A stretch of 64,000 bases of DNA from Polytrichum commune (GCA_950295325.1 OX485809.1:38030081-38094080); one strand, 5' to 3'; positions 26,026 through 38,350 are shown, counted from the first letter of the stretch. The notes: generated from the letters alone by a model not told the origin. Translations and numbers: made by a program.

Positions 26026-27309
26026 ACTTGGCGAATCCTCCATATTTCCCTAAAAATTAGTTTTATGTCATAGATCTATATCTGACAAAATTGATAGCAC
26101 CATGAGATTATAAACTACTTACCTTGCACTTTTGGGGTCATGAAGACTTAGGTAGGTCAATTATTGCATTTTAAAAACAACATGCAACCTAATGTAGGGA
26201 GGGTTGAATTCATTTGACATAAAATTTATAGGAGACTTCCACATAATTCAAGGTTTGTGAAGAGTATATTAAACTAATAGAGCTAGGTAGATAGGCTTTA
26301 AATGTGGACCATTAAGGAAAAAACATTAATAATATAGGGGTTGAAGACAAGGACCTTAGGATTGTTGTGTTTCCACCCCAAGGGGTTGTGTACATCATGG
26401 ACCATGAAGTCGTCCCTTGCACCCCTTATATATTTGGTCGGCTATTGAACTCAACCCATGACCACTTCGGTTACATCAAGGGAAAAAACTGTAAGAGTAA
26501 CCATGGAGCTTGAGGTCCCCAAAAGGCCTATTTTCAAGCCTACGATATCTATTGTCATGGTCCAACGAGTTTTGTGGTGAGAGGAGCAAAAGAGGTTCTC
26601 TCGTTGCAAAAGTTTGGGGACAATGATAGAAAACTGCCGTTTTAATCATATATATAATGTTGCCAAACATAAATGTAGTTAAGAGGAAAGAAGGGGAGAA
26701 GATGGGAGAAGGCAAAACATCAAAAATCCCAAAATTGCATTTTTGGGGCAAAATAACAAAATTCAACCTATTTGGAGTTAATCAAGGTGGACTTGGTTCT
26801 TGCAATAGGATAACTTTCAATTTTTCATCCATCTAAACATTTTAGAAACTGGCAAGACAATTTTCAAATTTCAATGAAGCATTCCATTTTTGAGATTTGA
26901 GGTTGAGCTTTAATGAAAATTTGCCCAAAAATATACACAATGTTGCCAAGCATTATGGTCTAGACTCCACACCTTCCCCAAATTTCCAAGGCCATTAATT
27001 TGTGATTACCGTAACGATTCCACGTCATCATGGTGAGCTTCCAATCCAAGGTGGCAACCATCGGGACCCCACCATGAATATTAGGTGGCAACCCATTATG
27101 GTCCCGTGAGTGCTAAAGGGTCAAATGGTTGCCACTTAGATTGCCACGTTGAAGCGTTGAATACATGAGGTGAGTGCAAATGCAAGAAATGGGGCCGGGT
27201 GAGAGGGAATTATTGCATGTGAACGTGTACCTTTCATCTATTCAACATAAAAACTTGATCTCTTATCAATTATGAATGATTCATCTCAAATGACTTCAAA
27301 TAAACTACT
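26026..27309. other. Intergenic, no gene seen
   Basis: A 96-codon minus frame at 26476-26766 has no motif or splice partner. Confidence 0.45.
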
Positions 27310-27445
27310 TCTTTTTTTGTATGTGAAAATGATGTCAATGTCAACTCACCTCAAAAAAAGTAACCTCAATTTGACTCCTTTTTTTGTATGTGAAAATGAT
27401 TTCAATGTCAACTCAACTCAAAAAAAGTAACCTCTATTTGACTCC
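27310..27445. repeat. Two-copy tandem repeat, 67-bp unit
   Basis: The stretch TTTTTTTGTATGTGAAAATG, TCAATGTCAACTCA and AAAAAAAGTAACCTC occurs twice in a row with few differences. Confidence 0.9.
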
Positions 27446-27851
27446 GTGACAATTGCCCTCTAGTCGGCAAGAAATGGGGCCAGACTCGAGAGAGTACCTT
27501 TCATCGCTCCATGTTCAAACCATGCCCCTTAGAATGTTTATAGTTAATTGGTCATAAAATGGCCTCACAAGACTAATTTGGGACTGTTGAAGCTAATTCC
27601 AGTGTCCGAATTTCTCATGTTGACTGAGTGATATTCTTTATTACACGATTCCTGATAAGAAGGGACGTAACTGGTGGACTTCTGAGTTACTTCTCATGGG
27701 CCACCAAATTCATTGCTACATTGCAAGCACTCTCTGCCTCTGCCAAATTAGTCAAGCCGACAAAATTGGGGCTAACTTAGGCAGGGGCGGTAGCAGTGTC
27801 TGGAGAGATTTTTGGGTATAATGGGGCCAAATCCCAGTGTTTCTAAGTTAA

Positions 27852-28354
27852 GGGCCACTTCACACACGAGAGACTGGGAGCCCGTGACCGTTACACTTCA
27901 AAGCACTCTCATTGGTGGAAAAGGCGGAGCCGGTCCAAGTTCGCTACTTCACACCCATCCTTGAGGGACCAACGGAGTATGTGAATGCAAGATGGACGTA
28001 AAGTCTACATGGATTTCTACATGGCATCGAATGGATCATGTTTCATGGTCACTTGGATTATTTTCAGAAAGCACCTCTTGGAGGTAGGCCTAACACGAAA
28101 CTGGGAGACCATGGCACTACGAAGGCTCAACATTGTTGATTTATTCTAGTTTATCATGTGTGAGGACCTGCATGAATAGAAATTCATTGAATAGCACTTG
28201 GTTGAGGGTCTGGTCACATATGACTTCACACTACATGTGAGGGTCCGTGACCACACTACATGATTTTGGAGGTGTCGTGCACGGCCTCTGGACACTTACT
28301 TTGGGCTCTCACAATTCCATGGTCATGGCTCTTGGCTCGTGTGTGAAGTGGCCC
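27852..28354. mobile_element. PIF/Harbinger-like MITE, family E, copy 2
   Basis: 503 bp. Near-perfect 19-bp TIRs GGGCCACTTCACACACGAG at the left and the inverse at the right. Flanks are TAA and GAA, so the 3-bp target duplication has one mismatch. The body aligns with the copy at 23692 throughout. Confidence 0.88.
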
Positions 28355-28361
28355 GAAGTCC

Positions 28362-28560
28362 AACCAGTTTACATGTTGTGATCTTCCGGTTTTCCTTTAC
28401 TAATCTGAGGTATCTTCTACAAATTCCATTAAAATGATCGGTACTTTTTCTTAAAGTCTTGAACATCAACCAGTTATTTCTCAAACTCAACCGGTTCATT
28501 TGTGTAACTCAATGGTCGGTTCTCCTTGTTCATTAGGCAATAGCTTTTAAGCAATTGACA
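28362..28560 (-). repeat. Dispersed repeat family D, copy 3
   Basis: Reverse orientation, directly beside MITE family E copy 2. Contains TTCCGGTTTTCCTTTACTAA and ACATCAACCAGTTATTTCTC, matching the other family D copies. Confidence 0.6.
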
Positions 28561-29099
28561 AAATTATACATCCAAATTCTTGTGTTGAATTCAACATTCT
28601 ATTTCAAATTGGGAAAACTGGATCTTAAAGAAGAGAAGATTGCAAAGTTCCCCATTGAACAAATTAAGGTAGCCGATCCATTCTTGACCACCACCCCATT
28701 TTCCCATAGGCCAACATAATTCCATGCAACACAAAATCAATCTCCGATTAGTCTGGACATGGCATGGTCAAAAATCCAACTTAACCAAGTTGACAACTAG
28801 GTTTTGATTGCAAGCAGAAAGAAAGAAAAATACCCCCATATCTAAATATCGGCATGAATGTGAGCCCGTTGGCCCTATGCTGATCATGGCATTCCTTGAT
28901 GCAACATAATGTGTTATGCCTCCTTTGGGAGGTGGGCTCTAATGGTGTATTGGTTATCCTATTTCATTAGGGAGGGGGGATGGGGGCTTGTTTGTTGTCT
29001 AGTTTTCTTTTGTTTACGACTAAGTATGTGAGGTATTGGATGACATTTTGGTGTTTATTTCTCATGAGGGTTTTAATGTTGGATTTTGAGATTTTCAAT

Positions 29100-29330
29100 T
29101 TGGTAAGTTAATCTATGGAGTGTTCATGTATAGCTCCTCTTACTCCGGCTGTGATGGTAATGAGGGGTTTGGTTTTCCATCCATTATTTTGTATGGTGTT
29201 AATTAGTGGGTCGTATTTGATGTGCTTGTGCGTGAGGGCTTGTTCGGGGAATATGTCGTGGCAATATGTGAATTTGATGAATTGGACTGTGTGTGTGGTG
29301 TGATTGCAAGGATACTAAGGTGGCACAAAT
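29100..29330 (+). repeat. Fragment related to 17190-17430
   Basis: TTAGTGGGTCGTATTTGATG and the downstream CGTGGCAATATGTGAATTTGATGAATTGGAC stretch (about 29262-29292) match about 17310-17400. Both may be pieces of one decayed transposon of unknown type. Confidence 0.55.
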
Positions 29331-30479
29331 TATCGATTACAGGAATCAAGACTTCTTTGTTTTGTAAACGATCAGTGATTGAAAATAAGATAGCGTGTAT
29401 CACGAGTACAGGTCGATAAGAATATCCACTTAGAGAATTCATAGCGATTTGATCATTGTGAGAAAGAAAGAAATAAAGAAAAAAATGAAAAAAATACGAA
29501 TTGCTTCATCTGTTTATCTCTCTACACCAAGATTTTTTCTTTGATCATACCTAAACTACAAATATGCTAAATTGTTTAAGTAGTTGAGAATGGGTCACCT
29601 ACCTTACATAGTTCTTATTTTGCGGCCTGACCATTGGCTTAGCTTTGAAGTGATGAAGGTGGGCTTAAGAGAGGGAAGAGAAAAACCTTGAGATGGACTT
29701 CGAATACAAACTCAACAAGTGATCAACACAGTCGTTAACTCCATTTCACAAACTCCCGTACTTTGTGTGAAGGCATATTTTGCTCAAAGTTAATGGTTCG
29801 AAACATGTGGAAATTGGAATGGTCAAAATAGTGTAACAACCAACTGCTTTCCGGACTTAATTTATCCCCACCATCAGTGGCCAAATGTCTGCTGGTGGTC
29901 CAAAATAGTGATATACAGTCAAGTCCAGGATGTTCAGAAAAACATTTTTATAATCATTCAACACTTTGCTAATAAATGTGGACACACAAAATATTAAGAG
30001 AGTTTAAGAATTCTTACTTGATGAAGACACTGTTTGAACACACAAAATCCCTTCATATCCAATAAGTACAAACCCGTGAGTACATAGAAAATTAGATGGA
30101 TTGGGCATGCAAATGACATGAGATCTGAACTTCTATAAAACTTTGCACGAACCCTTCTAGCCAATATATGTTCTTTTTATTCGGCTATGTGGTAACTTTT
30201 TGCTACGTGTCACCCCCTCGGTGCTAAATTATTGAAGGGCTCCCCAATTGTTGTCTAGATTGGAAAACCTAAAAACTTGTTGGCCATTGATGTGGATAGC
30301 GGGACGGTTGATGTGAGGGGGCCATGGGTGGGCATCACATGGTGTTTTTGCAGCCGTGGATGGAGCCACATTCATCCTACAATGAAAAGTTTAGGAGCCC
30401 ATCCCCTCGCCCTTAACCCTAAAGCTAACCATCCCTTCTCCCTTGGCGGCCCCTACTAGCCATTCAAATCCTCCCAGTG

Positions 30480-30800
30480 AGTCTTCCTCCTCTTCTTGGT
30501 GATCATCGTAGTTGTCTTTAACCAAATTGCCATGTTCCTCCTCTTCATCACTGTGTTCCTCTTCTAAATTATCGTGTTCCTTCTCTTCATCGTCGTGTCT
30601 TTCTATTCGTTGGTTCCTTCCCTTGGTCATCATGGTTGTCCTCCTATTTGCCCTCCTATCCATAGTGCATGTCTTCATGTTCGTCATGGCGTGCTCTACT
30701 TCATTGTGGTTGTCATCCTATTCACTGTGGCCATCCTCCTGTTCGCCATGGCCTGCTCCAGTTCACCATGGTCATCGTCCTATACGCCATCGGCCTCACA
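30480..30800. repeat. Pyrimidine-biased low-complexity region
   Basis: Imperfect CTTCATCGTCGTG and CTCCTGTTCGCC-like words recur. It produces overlapping open frames on both strands (Ser/Cys-rich on plus, Glu/Asp/His-rich on minus) that look like translations of simple sequence. I do not call a gene. Confidence 0.65.
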
Positions 30801-31416
30801 CATTTCTTGTTGTTTTGCAAGCTATTGATTTGTTGTGCAACACTTAAGTGCTTAGCCCTTGCTGCAATGGTTTTGTGGTTTCAAGACCTTTGTTGCATCA
30901 TCAACTGTAGTTGAATGTGTTGTTGGTTAGTGCCTCTGAGTTTCAAACCCTTTGCTTGGAAGTTGTTTTTGTTTTTGCGGGGAATGATACTCTTGCTGGA
31001 CTTCTTTGTATGCATTACAATTGTTTTTGTATTTTACCTTTGTCTTGGTCATAGCAGCAACCATAGCCATACTTGTGGCAATGGCTCCGACTCTAGCCCT
31101 TCCCAAGGGATTCAAGTTCTGTAGATTTTTCTCTAGAGTAGACCCTAATGCCACTAGCACTAGTCAAGTGCCTTCTGTTGATATTGTTGTTCCCACTCTT
31201 GAGGGTAGTGTGCAACCAACAACTCCTATTGGTGATAATCTAATAAGGCTTAAAAAAGATTTTTTTTATGATATCATGTAATTTCAATCTTTTATGGAAT
31301 TTTTTTCCTTGGCCTCTACAAATATATATATATGGAGCTAAGTATGTCTAGAAATACGGGTAAGTAATGACAAAAAGAAATCCTATGAGAATAATCGCCA
31401 ATTCCAATTCCTTTGG

Positions 31417-33520
31417 TTGCCTCTTTTTCTTTGGGTAGAGCTTATCTACAAGGATGAGGAAGCAACCAAGGTGATTTGCAAAGTGTGTTCCAAATTTTGT
31501 GGAAAGTCAATAGTGTTAGTGGCCAAGAATGATAATTTGTGGAAACACCTAGGGAGGAAAATAGCAAAAAGCATAGGCCATGGGTGGCAATTGGGGAAAA
31601 ATACATTGACTACAACTCAACCCACAATCAAAATGAGAGACTTTTCGCAACCATACCCACAGATTGCATTCAAGTGCAAGTGGGTGAGTCCATGGTTATA
31701 GCTAGGAAGAAGAAGTGGGTTCAATTTGGCACCCTTTTGCACTTGTTCACTCAAGGGAGGTCTATCATAGACTACCCTTGAAATGCATGTGTTGTTTGAA
31801 ATCTTGAAACTGAAAAAAAAAAAAAAATCCACACCATCATTGGAGTGACAATAGTGGGTGGGAGATGGCACAAACCATAGAGTGTGTAGTCTTAAATAAA
31901 ACAAAGGAGATCATGCAAGTTGCTACCTTCTTTAGTTTGGCATGTGATGAAGTGACTTTGGTAAATTATCAATCATGGATTAGTGTCCATGGTTATGTCT
32001 TGAGAGATTGGAAGCGAATCCCTTTGCTGCTTACCCTAGAGAGAGTTGTTGAAGGAGGGACAACATATAACCTCACTAGCGTCATCGCCAACGTTGCCCA
32101 TGCTTATGAAGGTCTTTCAGAGCAAAAGATTAGAGGGTTTGATCACATTTGGGGCAGATGGGGTGTCCACATTCCAAGGTACAAATTCGGGCGTTACTAT
32201 GCAACTTATCAACAAGCATGCCCCTTCATGGTGGGTGTCCATTGTATGGCACATTGTACCAACCTTGTTGTGCAAACCCTTTCAGGATTTCGAGGTGTTG
32301 AAACATATAGAAGATCTCTTGGCAACACTATATTCTTACTTCGACTCCTCCCCCGAGCAAACTCTTGAGTTTCAAAAGTTTGCAACTTGTGTGGAATCCA
32401 AAGGTAACAAAATACTTAGAAATGTGAAGACCACTTGGAAATCTATGTTTGGCCCAACAAAGATAGTGCTTGAGGAATACAAAGTGTTGGTGATGAAGAT
32501 GGCGGTGGATGCACCCAAGGAGTCAGCAGCAAAGAAGAATTTATCCATGCTCTTAGATTGGCATAATATGCTCATTGTACCTTATTTAATGTCCATGTTG
32601 CACTATGTGAATTCACTCATTAAGTTTGCACAGAGTACAACATGCTACATTGTGGATTTCATTTTTGTAGTAAAGATTTGCCAAGGTGATCTATATTGAT
32701 TATATGTAGATCCAATGTTTGCTTTCCATATAGAAGAGTTCAATACATTTAGGTCCTTGGCAAATGACACATCCTTGGTAAGATATTTTGTTGTTGTCAT
32801 GAGGAGGACCACCTTGTCTTCAAGGTTGCAAGTGTCTCCCACATGGCTAGGATGAGGTTTGTAGCCTTCCTAGGGCAATGGGAAGAGGTGAACAAGATTG
32901 ACCGTGAGGTGATCCTTGGTGAGGTGTAATGGCAACTAATCAATGCAGCAAAACACCTTGTAGAGGAGTTAGACAAATGTTTCCCACACCAAGATGTGAT
33001 GTGTGCCTTGGGCATATGCTACCCCCAATGTTGGCTAACCGATAGATTTGAAACTAGATATCCTATGCATATTGCAACATTGAAAACATTTTATGGGACA
33101 ACAAAGAAGTCGTGGGTACCTATAGACATTGAGACCGAGGATGTTCATGAGTGGGGTGTCTCCACCCGTGGATATCCACAACCTTGAGCTTCAAAGCTCC
33201 TTCAAAGTCACCATGATATCAAATACTTAGGCTGCCATGTCCTTACCCATGACCAAAGAACCCAATGTCCCAACTTTGGCGCAAGCTTTCTAGCAATGAC
33301 CTCATCTTAGCAAAGTTCTCCAAGTTCATGAAAGTTGGTAAGATTGCCCATGTGCAAGTGTTAGGAAGTGTGAAAGATGAGTGAACATTCAACTCCTTGT
33401 CCTTTTTGAAGAGCAAGTTGAGGAACCAGCTCACAACCGACCTAGACTTGGTGGTGCACATGTTTGCACAAGACTTTTACACCTTGAAAACATTCCCTTA
33501 CCAAGTAGCAATATCGGGTT
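31417..33520 (+). pseudogene. hAT-superfamily transposase remnant
   Basis: Degenerate transposase spread over several frames. Order: a BED-finger-like segment (VICKVCSKFCGKS...NDNLWKHLGRK, about 31455-31570); SLACDEVTLVNYQSWISVHGY with IPLLLTLERVVEGG (about 31930-32065); a frame change into LITFGADGVSTFQGTNSGVT (about 32130-32200); VHCMAHCTNLVVQTL (other frame, 32240-32283); GNKILRNVKTTW and IKFAQST...KICQGDLY (32404-32697); and a C-terminal piece, SFLKSKL then QLTTDLDLVVHMFAQDFYTL, up to about 33490 with stops before it. BED finger, central ribonuclease-H-like core and C-terminal block in this order are the layout of hAT transposases. Several frameshifts and stops make it dead. Element termini were not found. 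Confidence 0.75.
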
Positions 33521-34867
33521 GGAAAACTTAGAGGGGAAGAGTGAATGAGTTCTAATGTATGTTGCTCCAAATAGTTTCAAAGTGCAATGGTAATGGATTG
33601 TATGCACAAGTGAGGGGCACCTAATGAGAGCCAAGTAGTGGCTTGGAAAATGAAGGACTAACATATTAGAAGATAGTTCTATGAGAGGTACCTAATGTAG
33701 TGAACTTGCACTCAATTTTTGGAACATGACTAGGCATGGCATGGATTTATACATCAAGAGTCTGGTGTCAAACTTTGAACCATGTGTGGCATGCTTGGGG
33801 GTGCAAATCCTTCATGACCACTTGTGGAAGGCACACTAGCTATTGCCTAGATTACAGATTTTTGTTAGGGTGGTAGATGGATTCTGCAAATATGAGGTTT
33901 TGCAAGCCGTTCCACTCTACAAAGGGCAAGGTCCAAAGACCACGGTTCAATTCCCTTGTGGAACAAATTTTTAATGTTCTTTACATTGTTACATGAACAA
34001 TTTAGGAAGTGGGTGCCACATGCTAGCTCCACCTCCCCAAAATATAGCCACATACACACGCCACGGAAAATTATGTCTAACCACATACATATACCTTGCA
34101 TAGCATCTTGCATTTGCCATATTATGAGTCATCCCAAATCGCCAACTGAGTCTCTTTAACCTCACTCAAAGTGCCTCAAAAGCTAGTGGATGGGCCAGGA
34201 GCCAATGAATGCACCCATTTCTTTTCAGAAAAAAAACACATGCTAGAGCACCTGCATAAATCACCAATAGAGAAAATGGCATTCCGAATGGCCAACAAGC
34301 AGTTACACAAGGAAACCAGCACATACAGAAAATCCATTGTGCCACTTCCATGAGATGGTGCAACTCTCCGAGGCATGTACATAAGGAGATCCAAGGCATA
34401 TTCTGTAATATCACAAATTCGATCCTTGAGCTGACATTCTTGAGTTATAGACTCCAGACTGTTGCCAAGATGTACAAAATTCACCAGATCTCAAAAGTTC
34501 AGAAGGACCCAATTGAGTCAGAAATTTCTTGATCATGGTAAAACTGAACTTTTACCAATTCATGACATATGAGCACCTTAAACGAGAAACTACCAGGTTG
34601 AAACTTTTTGGGCAGGGCTGCACATTACACCAACATTTCCCCCTTGTTGACGTTTTTAAATAAGGTAAAAGCCTAATTGCATAGAAATTGGACCGCAAGT
34701 TCTCAATTTACTTACCACATCACTGATGGTTGACATACTCATCTGTTCCGCATTGAGGCAGGATTTACATCAATGTGATCAGAGTCTTTCCTGTGTTTGG
34801 TTGCTGATGAATCTCTGACAGATCAACTGAAAAAAGGAACAAATCCAGTCAGGCTATTCAACAGCAC
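33521..34867. other. Region 3' of RPAC2, including its likely 3' UTR
   Basis: On the minus strand, the sequence after the RPAC2 stop contains TTTTTTCAG (acceptor-like, near 34834) and ATCAGTGATGTG followed by GTAAGT (donor-like, near 34715), so a spliced 3' UTR or alternative 3' exon is possible. A 102-codon minus frame at 34176-34484 (ECQLKDRICDITEYALDLL) is protein-like but unrecognised. Confidence 0.35.
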
Positions 34868-37800
34868 CTAGGGATGGTTTTTGACACTGCCCGAATGTTG
34901 AGAAGTTATGCCAGACTTCATGCTCATTTCTGTCACACCTTGTGTAACGTTGAATCCCTCAATTGCTCTGTTGAATGTGCTTATCACCTGCTGGTTCATA
35001 GCTACAAGATCATTCAGAGAATCTTTCAGCACATCCCTTGCAGGTACACCTGCAATGAAGTTGTACCCATCAGAGTGGTTTCAAGTGCTTTTGACGCTTT
35101 CGTGTCTACAAAGAATTCAAGATAAATGAAGGATTCACATATCTTTATGCTTTTATATCCCTACTCTCAAGGCAGGAGATATTTGGGCCTTGCAATTAAG
35201 CATTACAAAAAAACAGAATTACCTCCAGATGATTCAAGTGCTACTTCCAAATGGTTCCAATGCCCCAAAATCGAAATTATAAATGTACTAATAAGGTACC
35301 CACTACACAACACATCTTCTCAACTCCTTCCATGTTCTAAAACAGAAAATCAACCAGAATGTTAACTGCTACTTGAGTCAACCTTCTGAGATCAGATATG
35401 GAACATCAAGCATTGACTACCACATGAATACGGCAAACCACTTGAAGCTTATGTTGCTAAATTATGCAGAATGTGATGGTTGATCATGAGTAGCTGCAAC
35501 AATTCTGATCTTTGAATGACTTGGACTATGATGCTGCCATTACTGTTCACTCGAGACATGCAAGGACGACAAAAATCATTTCCAAACTGGCCCTGTTTAC
35601 TACCCCTATATATCTCCATATTCAGGAATAACATTTCATGAGTTGTCCTTCAGGTAAATACATCATATATGAAAGCTCAGTTGTATGAAAGAAAACGTGT
35701 ACTCACCAGTGGTTTGAACTCGTATGTTGATGCGATTCTCAGATGGATGGGGAACGCTATAACCACAGAAGGCTACGCGAGGACTGCAATAAGTGAGTAT
35801 GTCAACATGATCAGAACTTCATCATGTGACTGTACAGACACAATAAGATCCCCCAATTGAGAAGAGGAGCACAAAAAAAAACAATAAGGGTCTGAGCAAC
35901 AATCAAAAGACATCTTTGCAACATGGCCACAGTCCAATTTACAAACATAAGTGTTATTTTTAGTCCAACATTTACACACGAGACCTATGGTCTTCATTTG
36001 GAGCTCTTATTCAACTTAAAGGCCACTTTTACTAGAAACACAAGCACAACTTGTGGTAAACAGTTATGACATCAAAACCAATTATAGGAACTTGTGATCT
36101 GCAAGTGGAACTTGATTCTTGAGGTACGAAGGGAAATCAAGCTAGGACTTTACAAATAAGAACAATATGCTCCATTGGACACTTTGACCTTCCCATAGGT
36201 CAAACGTGGAAACTCAACTGAATAGGAACATTTGGGCATTATATATAGTGGGATTAGAACATGGCAGTCACCTTTTCATTTTTGATACCCATATTTTTAA
36301 AAAATCATATCTTGTTGGTTGGAAAAATTTTAATTGTTTGGTAGTGAGAAAAAAGGATATACACACAAATGCAATTTTTTTTTAAAAGGTTTGTGTATGT
36401 ATACTAGATAAAATCGACTTTAATAAAGTCTATATAAATTTATACATACATGTTCTGAATCATTCAAGAAATAGGCTTAGAACACCAAAGAATGTACTAC
36501 ACGGATTGTTTGATCCATCCAACTCTCACAACATTAAAAACTAAGGCCCTACTTGAAAAGTTATAAGTTATCCAAAAACTCAACCCAGAATATTCGGCAT
36601 AAGCAAATAACAATGCAGACATCCTTGGAAGTGGCTATGAGAATCAAATAGCAGCAACATTACAGTCATAAAGCTTATATTCTAATTGGATCACGCCCAA
36701 ACCAATGGTACCATTGCTTCACTGGCCCCAGGCAAATGGTGATGAGAGCGTGGGGTTGTAAGAACATAACTCTACGACCACCGGTTATTGATAGGATAAC
36801 ATAAATTGTACTCTGCCATCGACTCTCAAGAAAGTGGAACTATCTATCTGTCACCTTCAAAAAGACAACCTATGAAAAATTACAAAATCAACCCTACCTA
36901 AGTCCCAGCTGAACACAAAAGCTTCAGTTAGATTTTGAGATTTCCACCGGAAGCTTGAATGGATTCAAGTACTATCATGGCTATGACAGCAGATTCAGAG
37001 AAACAATCTTGTTGACAGGATCAAACCAATATGCGGACATTAACTAATAACAGTGGTAGTGCTTGAATACCATTCAATCTCGAAATCACCCGATGGTTCC
37101 CAATTTCATACAGTAAGCAGGGCTAACTTACTTACTCGTCTTCAATAGACACCTGTATTTGAGTGGTGTGCAGTTAGGTGTGGATCAAAGAATGGACACC
37201 AAAAGGACATGCATTTAAAGAGATTGAACTACGTGAACAGAATTTGTTATAGGCTCAATAGTCGGCATCAGTGCATAACTTAGTTATTTTTTAATAACTA
37301 AGTTATGGATATGAGCTCTGAAAATTATGAGGAAATGTCTATGGGCAGCAAGATATGGGTTTGCTAATCATCTTGCACTAATTCTGTGTTTCGTATTCTA
37401 CGAGAAGTGGGTGCAAAGCTAGAAGTGACCTTTTAAGGCCCGCTTACAATACATGTGCTAATTACAATAATTGCAATACAATAAGGTATGTGTGCCTAAT
37501 TCCAACATTATAATAATATGGGCAACTATATTTGAGTGGTATGTGGTTGCATGTGGATCTTGGAATGGATACCAAAAACATATCACGTGTTTAGAAGAGA
37601 TTGGACTACATGCTCAACTATGCTAACCATTCTAGGCTCAATTGTCATCAACATAATTGGGAGGACCTTTATGACCATTTAATGAGCACAAGAATCCTCA
37701 CTTTCATAACGAATAAGATATTCATATGAGCTCCATATATTATGAGGCACATGGCTCCGGACACAATTTGGAATTGCTAAACATCTCGCACTAATTGCGT

Positions 37801-38074
37801 GTTTCATATCCTACGAGAAATGAGCGCAGAGAGAAAAGTATCCGAATAACACACGTCTGCCTTATATCTCTCACATCATACGCTCTACAAATTAGGTGTC
37901 GAACCACGCTACACCAATGGAAAGAGCAAAACGTAACTCTTTGACACGATGGCGGACGGTAATGTAAGCTTACTCCTTATTGAGCACAAAACGAAGTGAA
38001 TTTCCGAGTGTATGATCTTCGTCCATGATGGAAAATGTCGCGTTTCGAGGATCCGAGTCCCCTCCGAGCTCCAT
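34868..38074 (-). CDS. RPAC2: DNA-directed RNA polymerases I and III subunit RPAC2 (AC19), 3 exons
   Basis: Small alpha-like subunit shared by Pol I and Pol III; it pairs with AC40 in the enzyme assembly platform in the nucleus. Exons: 38074-37974, 35783-35707, 35049-34868 (TAG). Introns are GTAAGC...GCAG (2190 bp) and GTGAGT...GCAG (657 bp). Split codons GA/T and G/GT restore Asp and Gly, giving 119 residues, close to the family length of about 120. Motifs in order: NATFSIMDEDHTLGNSLRFVLNKD (residues 11-34, read across the first junction), then PRVAFCGYSVPHPSENRINI, RVQTTG, and a helix VLKDSLNDLVAMNQQVISTF. These match the AC19 alpha-like fold. An in-frame stop lies upstream of the chosen ATG with no other ATG between. 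The last ~25 residues are Ser/Thr-rich and unlike the charged tails I know, so the 3' end could be alternatively spliced. Two family A repeats sit near the 5' end of intron 1. Confidence 0.92.
37130..37450 (+). repeat. Dispersed repeat family A, copy 5, in RPAC2 intron 1
   Basis: Antisense to RPAC2. Shares GAGTGGTGTGCAGTTAGGTG and the terminal CTACGAGAAGTGGGTGCA region with its neighbour at 37484. The central ~60 bp of the family is missing, and a perfect 15-bp-stem palindrome (37274-37307) stands in its place. Confidence 0.72.
37274..37307. repeat. Perfect short palindrome, 15-bp stem, TTTT loop
   Basis: CATAACTTAGTTATT, TTTT, AATAACTAAGTTATG. It lies inside family A copy 5, where the other copies have no palindrome. 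Confidence 0.9.
37484..37862 (+). mobile_element. Dispersed repeat family A, copy 6 (MITE with TA flanks), in RPAC2 intron 1
   Basis: About 379 bp. Ends are AGGTATGTGTGCC and its imperfect inverse ACACGTCTGCCT, with TA at 37482-37483 and 37863-37864. The best-preserved copy, and the reference for the family. Its right end is about 110 bp from the RPAC2 exon 1 donor. Confidence 0.75.
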
Positions 38075-38316
38075 TGCGGCACTTGCAGAGCTTTTCGACG
38101 TCAATCCACCAGTTCTGTGGTTGCCTTTCAATCAACCTCAAGCTCTGAGGTCAGAAAATAAATCTATCCAATTCTGTCTGCATGATGCAATACCTTGCAT
38201 GAGTAAGATAGCACGAATGCTAATAAAAAAACCCACACAGAAGCAACTGCGTTACAGGCGATGGTTCTCATGCCCTTCGAGACTCGAATCTGTCTCGACC
38301 AAATTGTAGTTGTTGT

Positions 38317-38350
38317 AAACCCTAATCAGAAGCCTATCACCAAACCCTAA
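38317..38350 (-). promoter_or_regulatory. Two telo-box motifs upstream of RPAC2
   Basis: AAACCCTAA occurs at 38317-38325 and again at 38342-38350 (plus-strand reading), about 245-275 bp upstream of the RPAC2 ATG. Telo-boxes (AAACCCTAA) are known promoter elements of plant ribosomal-protein and translation-related genes. A Pol I/III subunit gene fits that class. The role here is inferred from position and sequence only. Confidence 0.5.

Larger units (their letters stand above)
28561..31416. other. Intergenic, decayed repeat and low-complexity sequence
   Basis: Contains the 29100 repeat fragment and the 30480 low-complexity block, and leads into the hAT remnant. The frame at 31006-31281 could be its eroded upstream part. 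Confidence 0.4.

Noticed and set aside
30391..30687. Glu/Asp/His-rich 98-codon minus frame and overlapping Ser/Cys-rich plus frames
   Set aside because: Translations of low-complexity pyrimidine/purine DNA, open on both strands, with no motif or splice partner.
38025..38309. 94-codon plus frame
   Set aside because: Antisense to RPAC2 exon 1 and its upstream region; the minus-strand reading is the conserved one.
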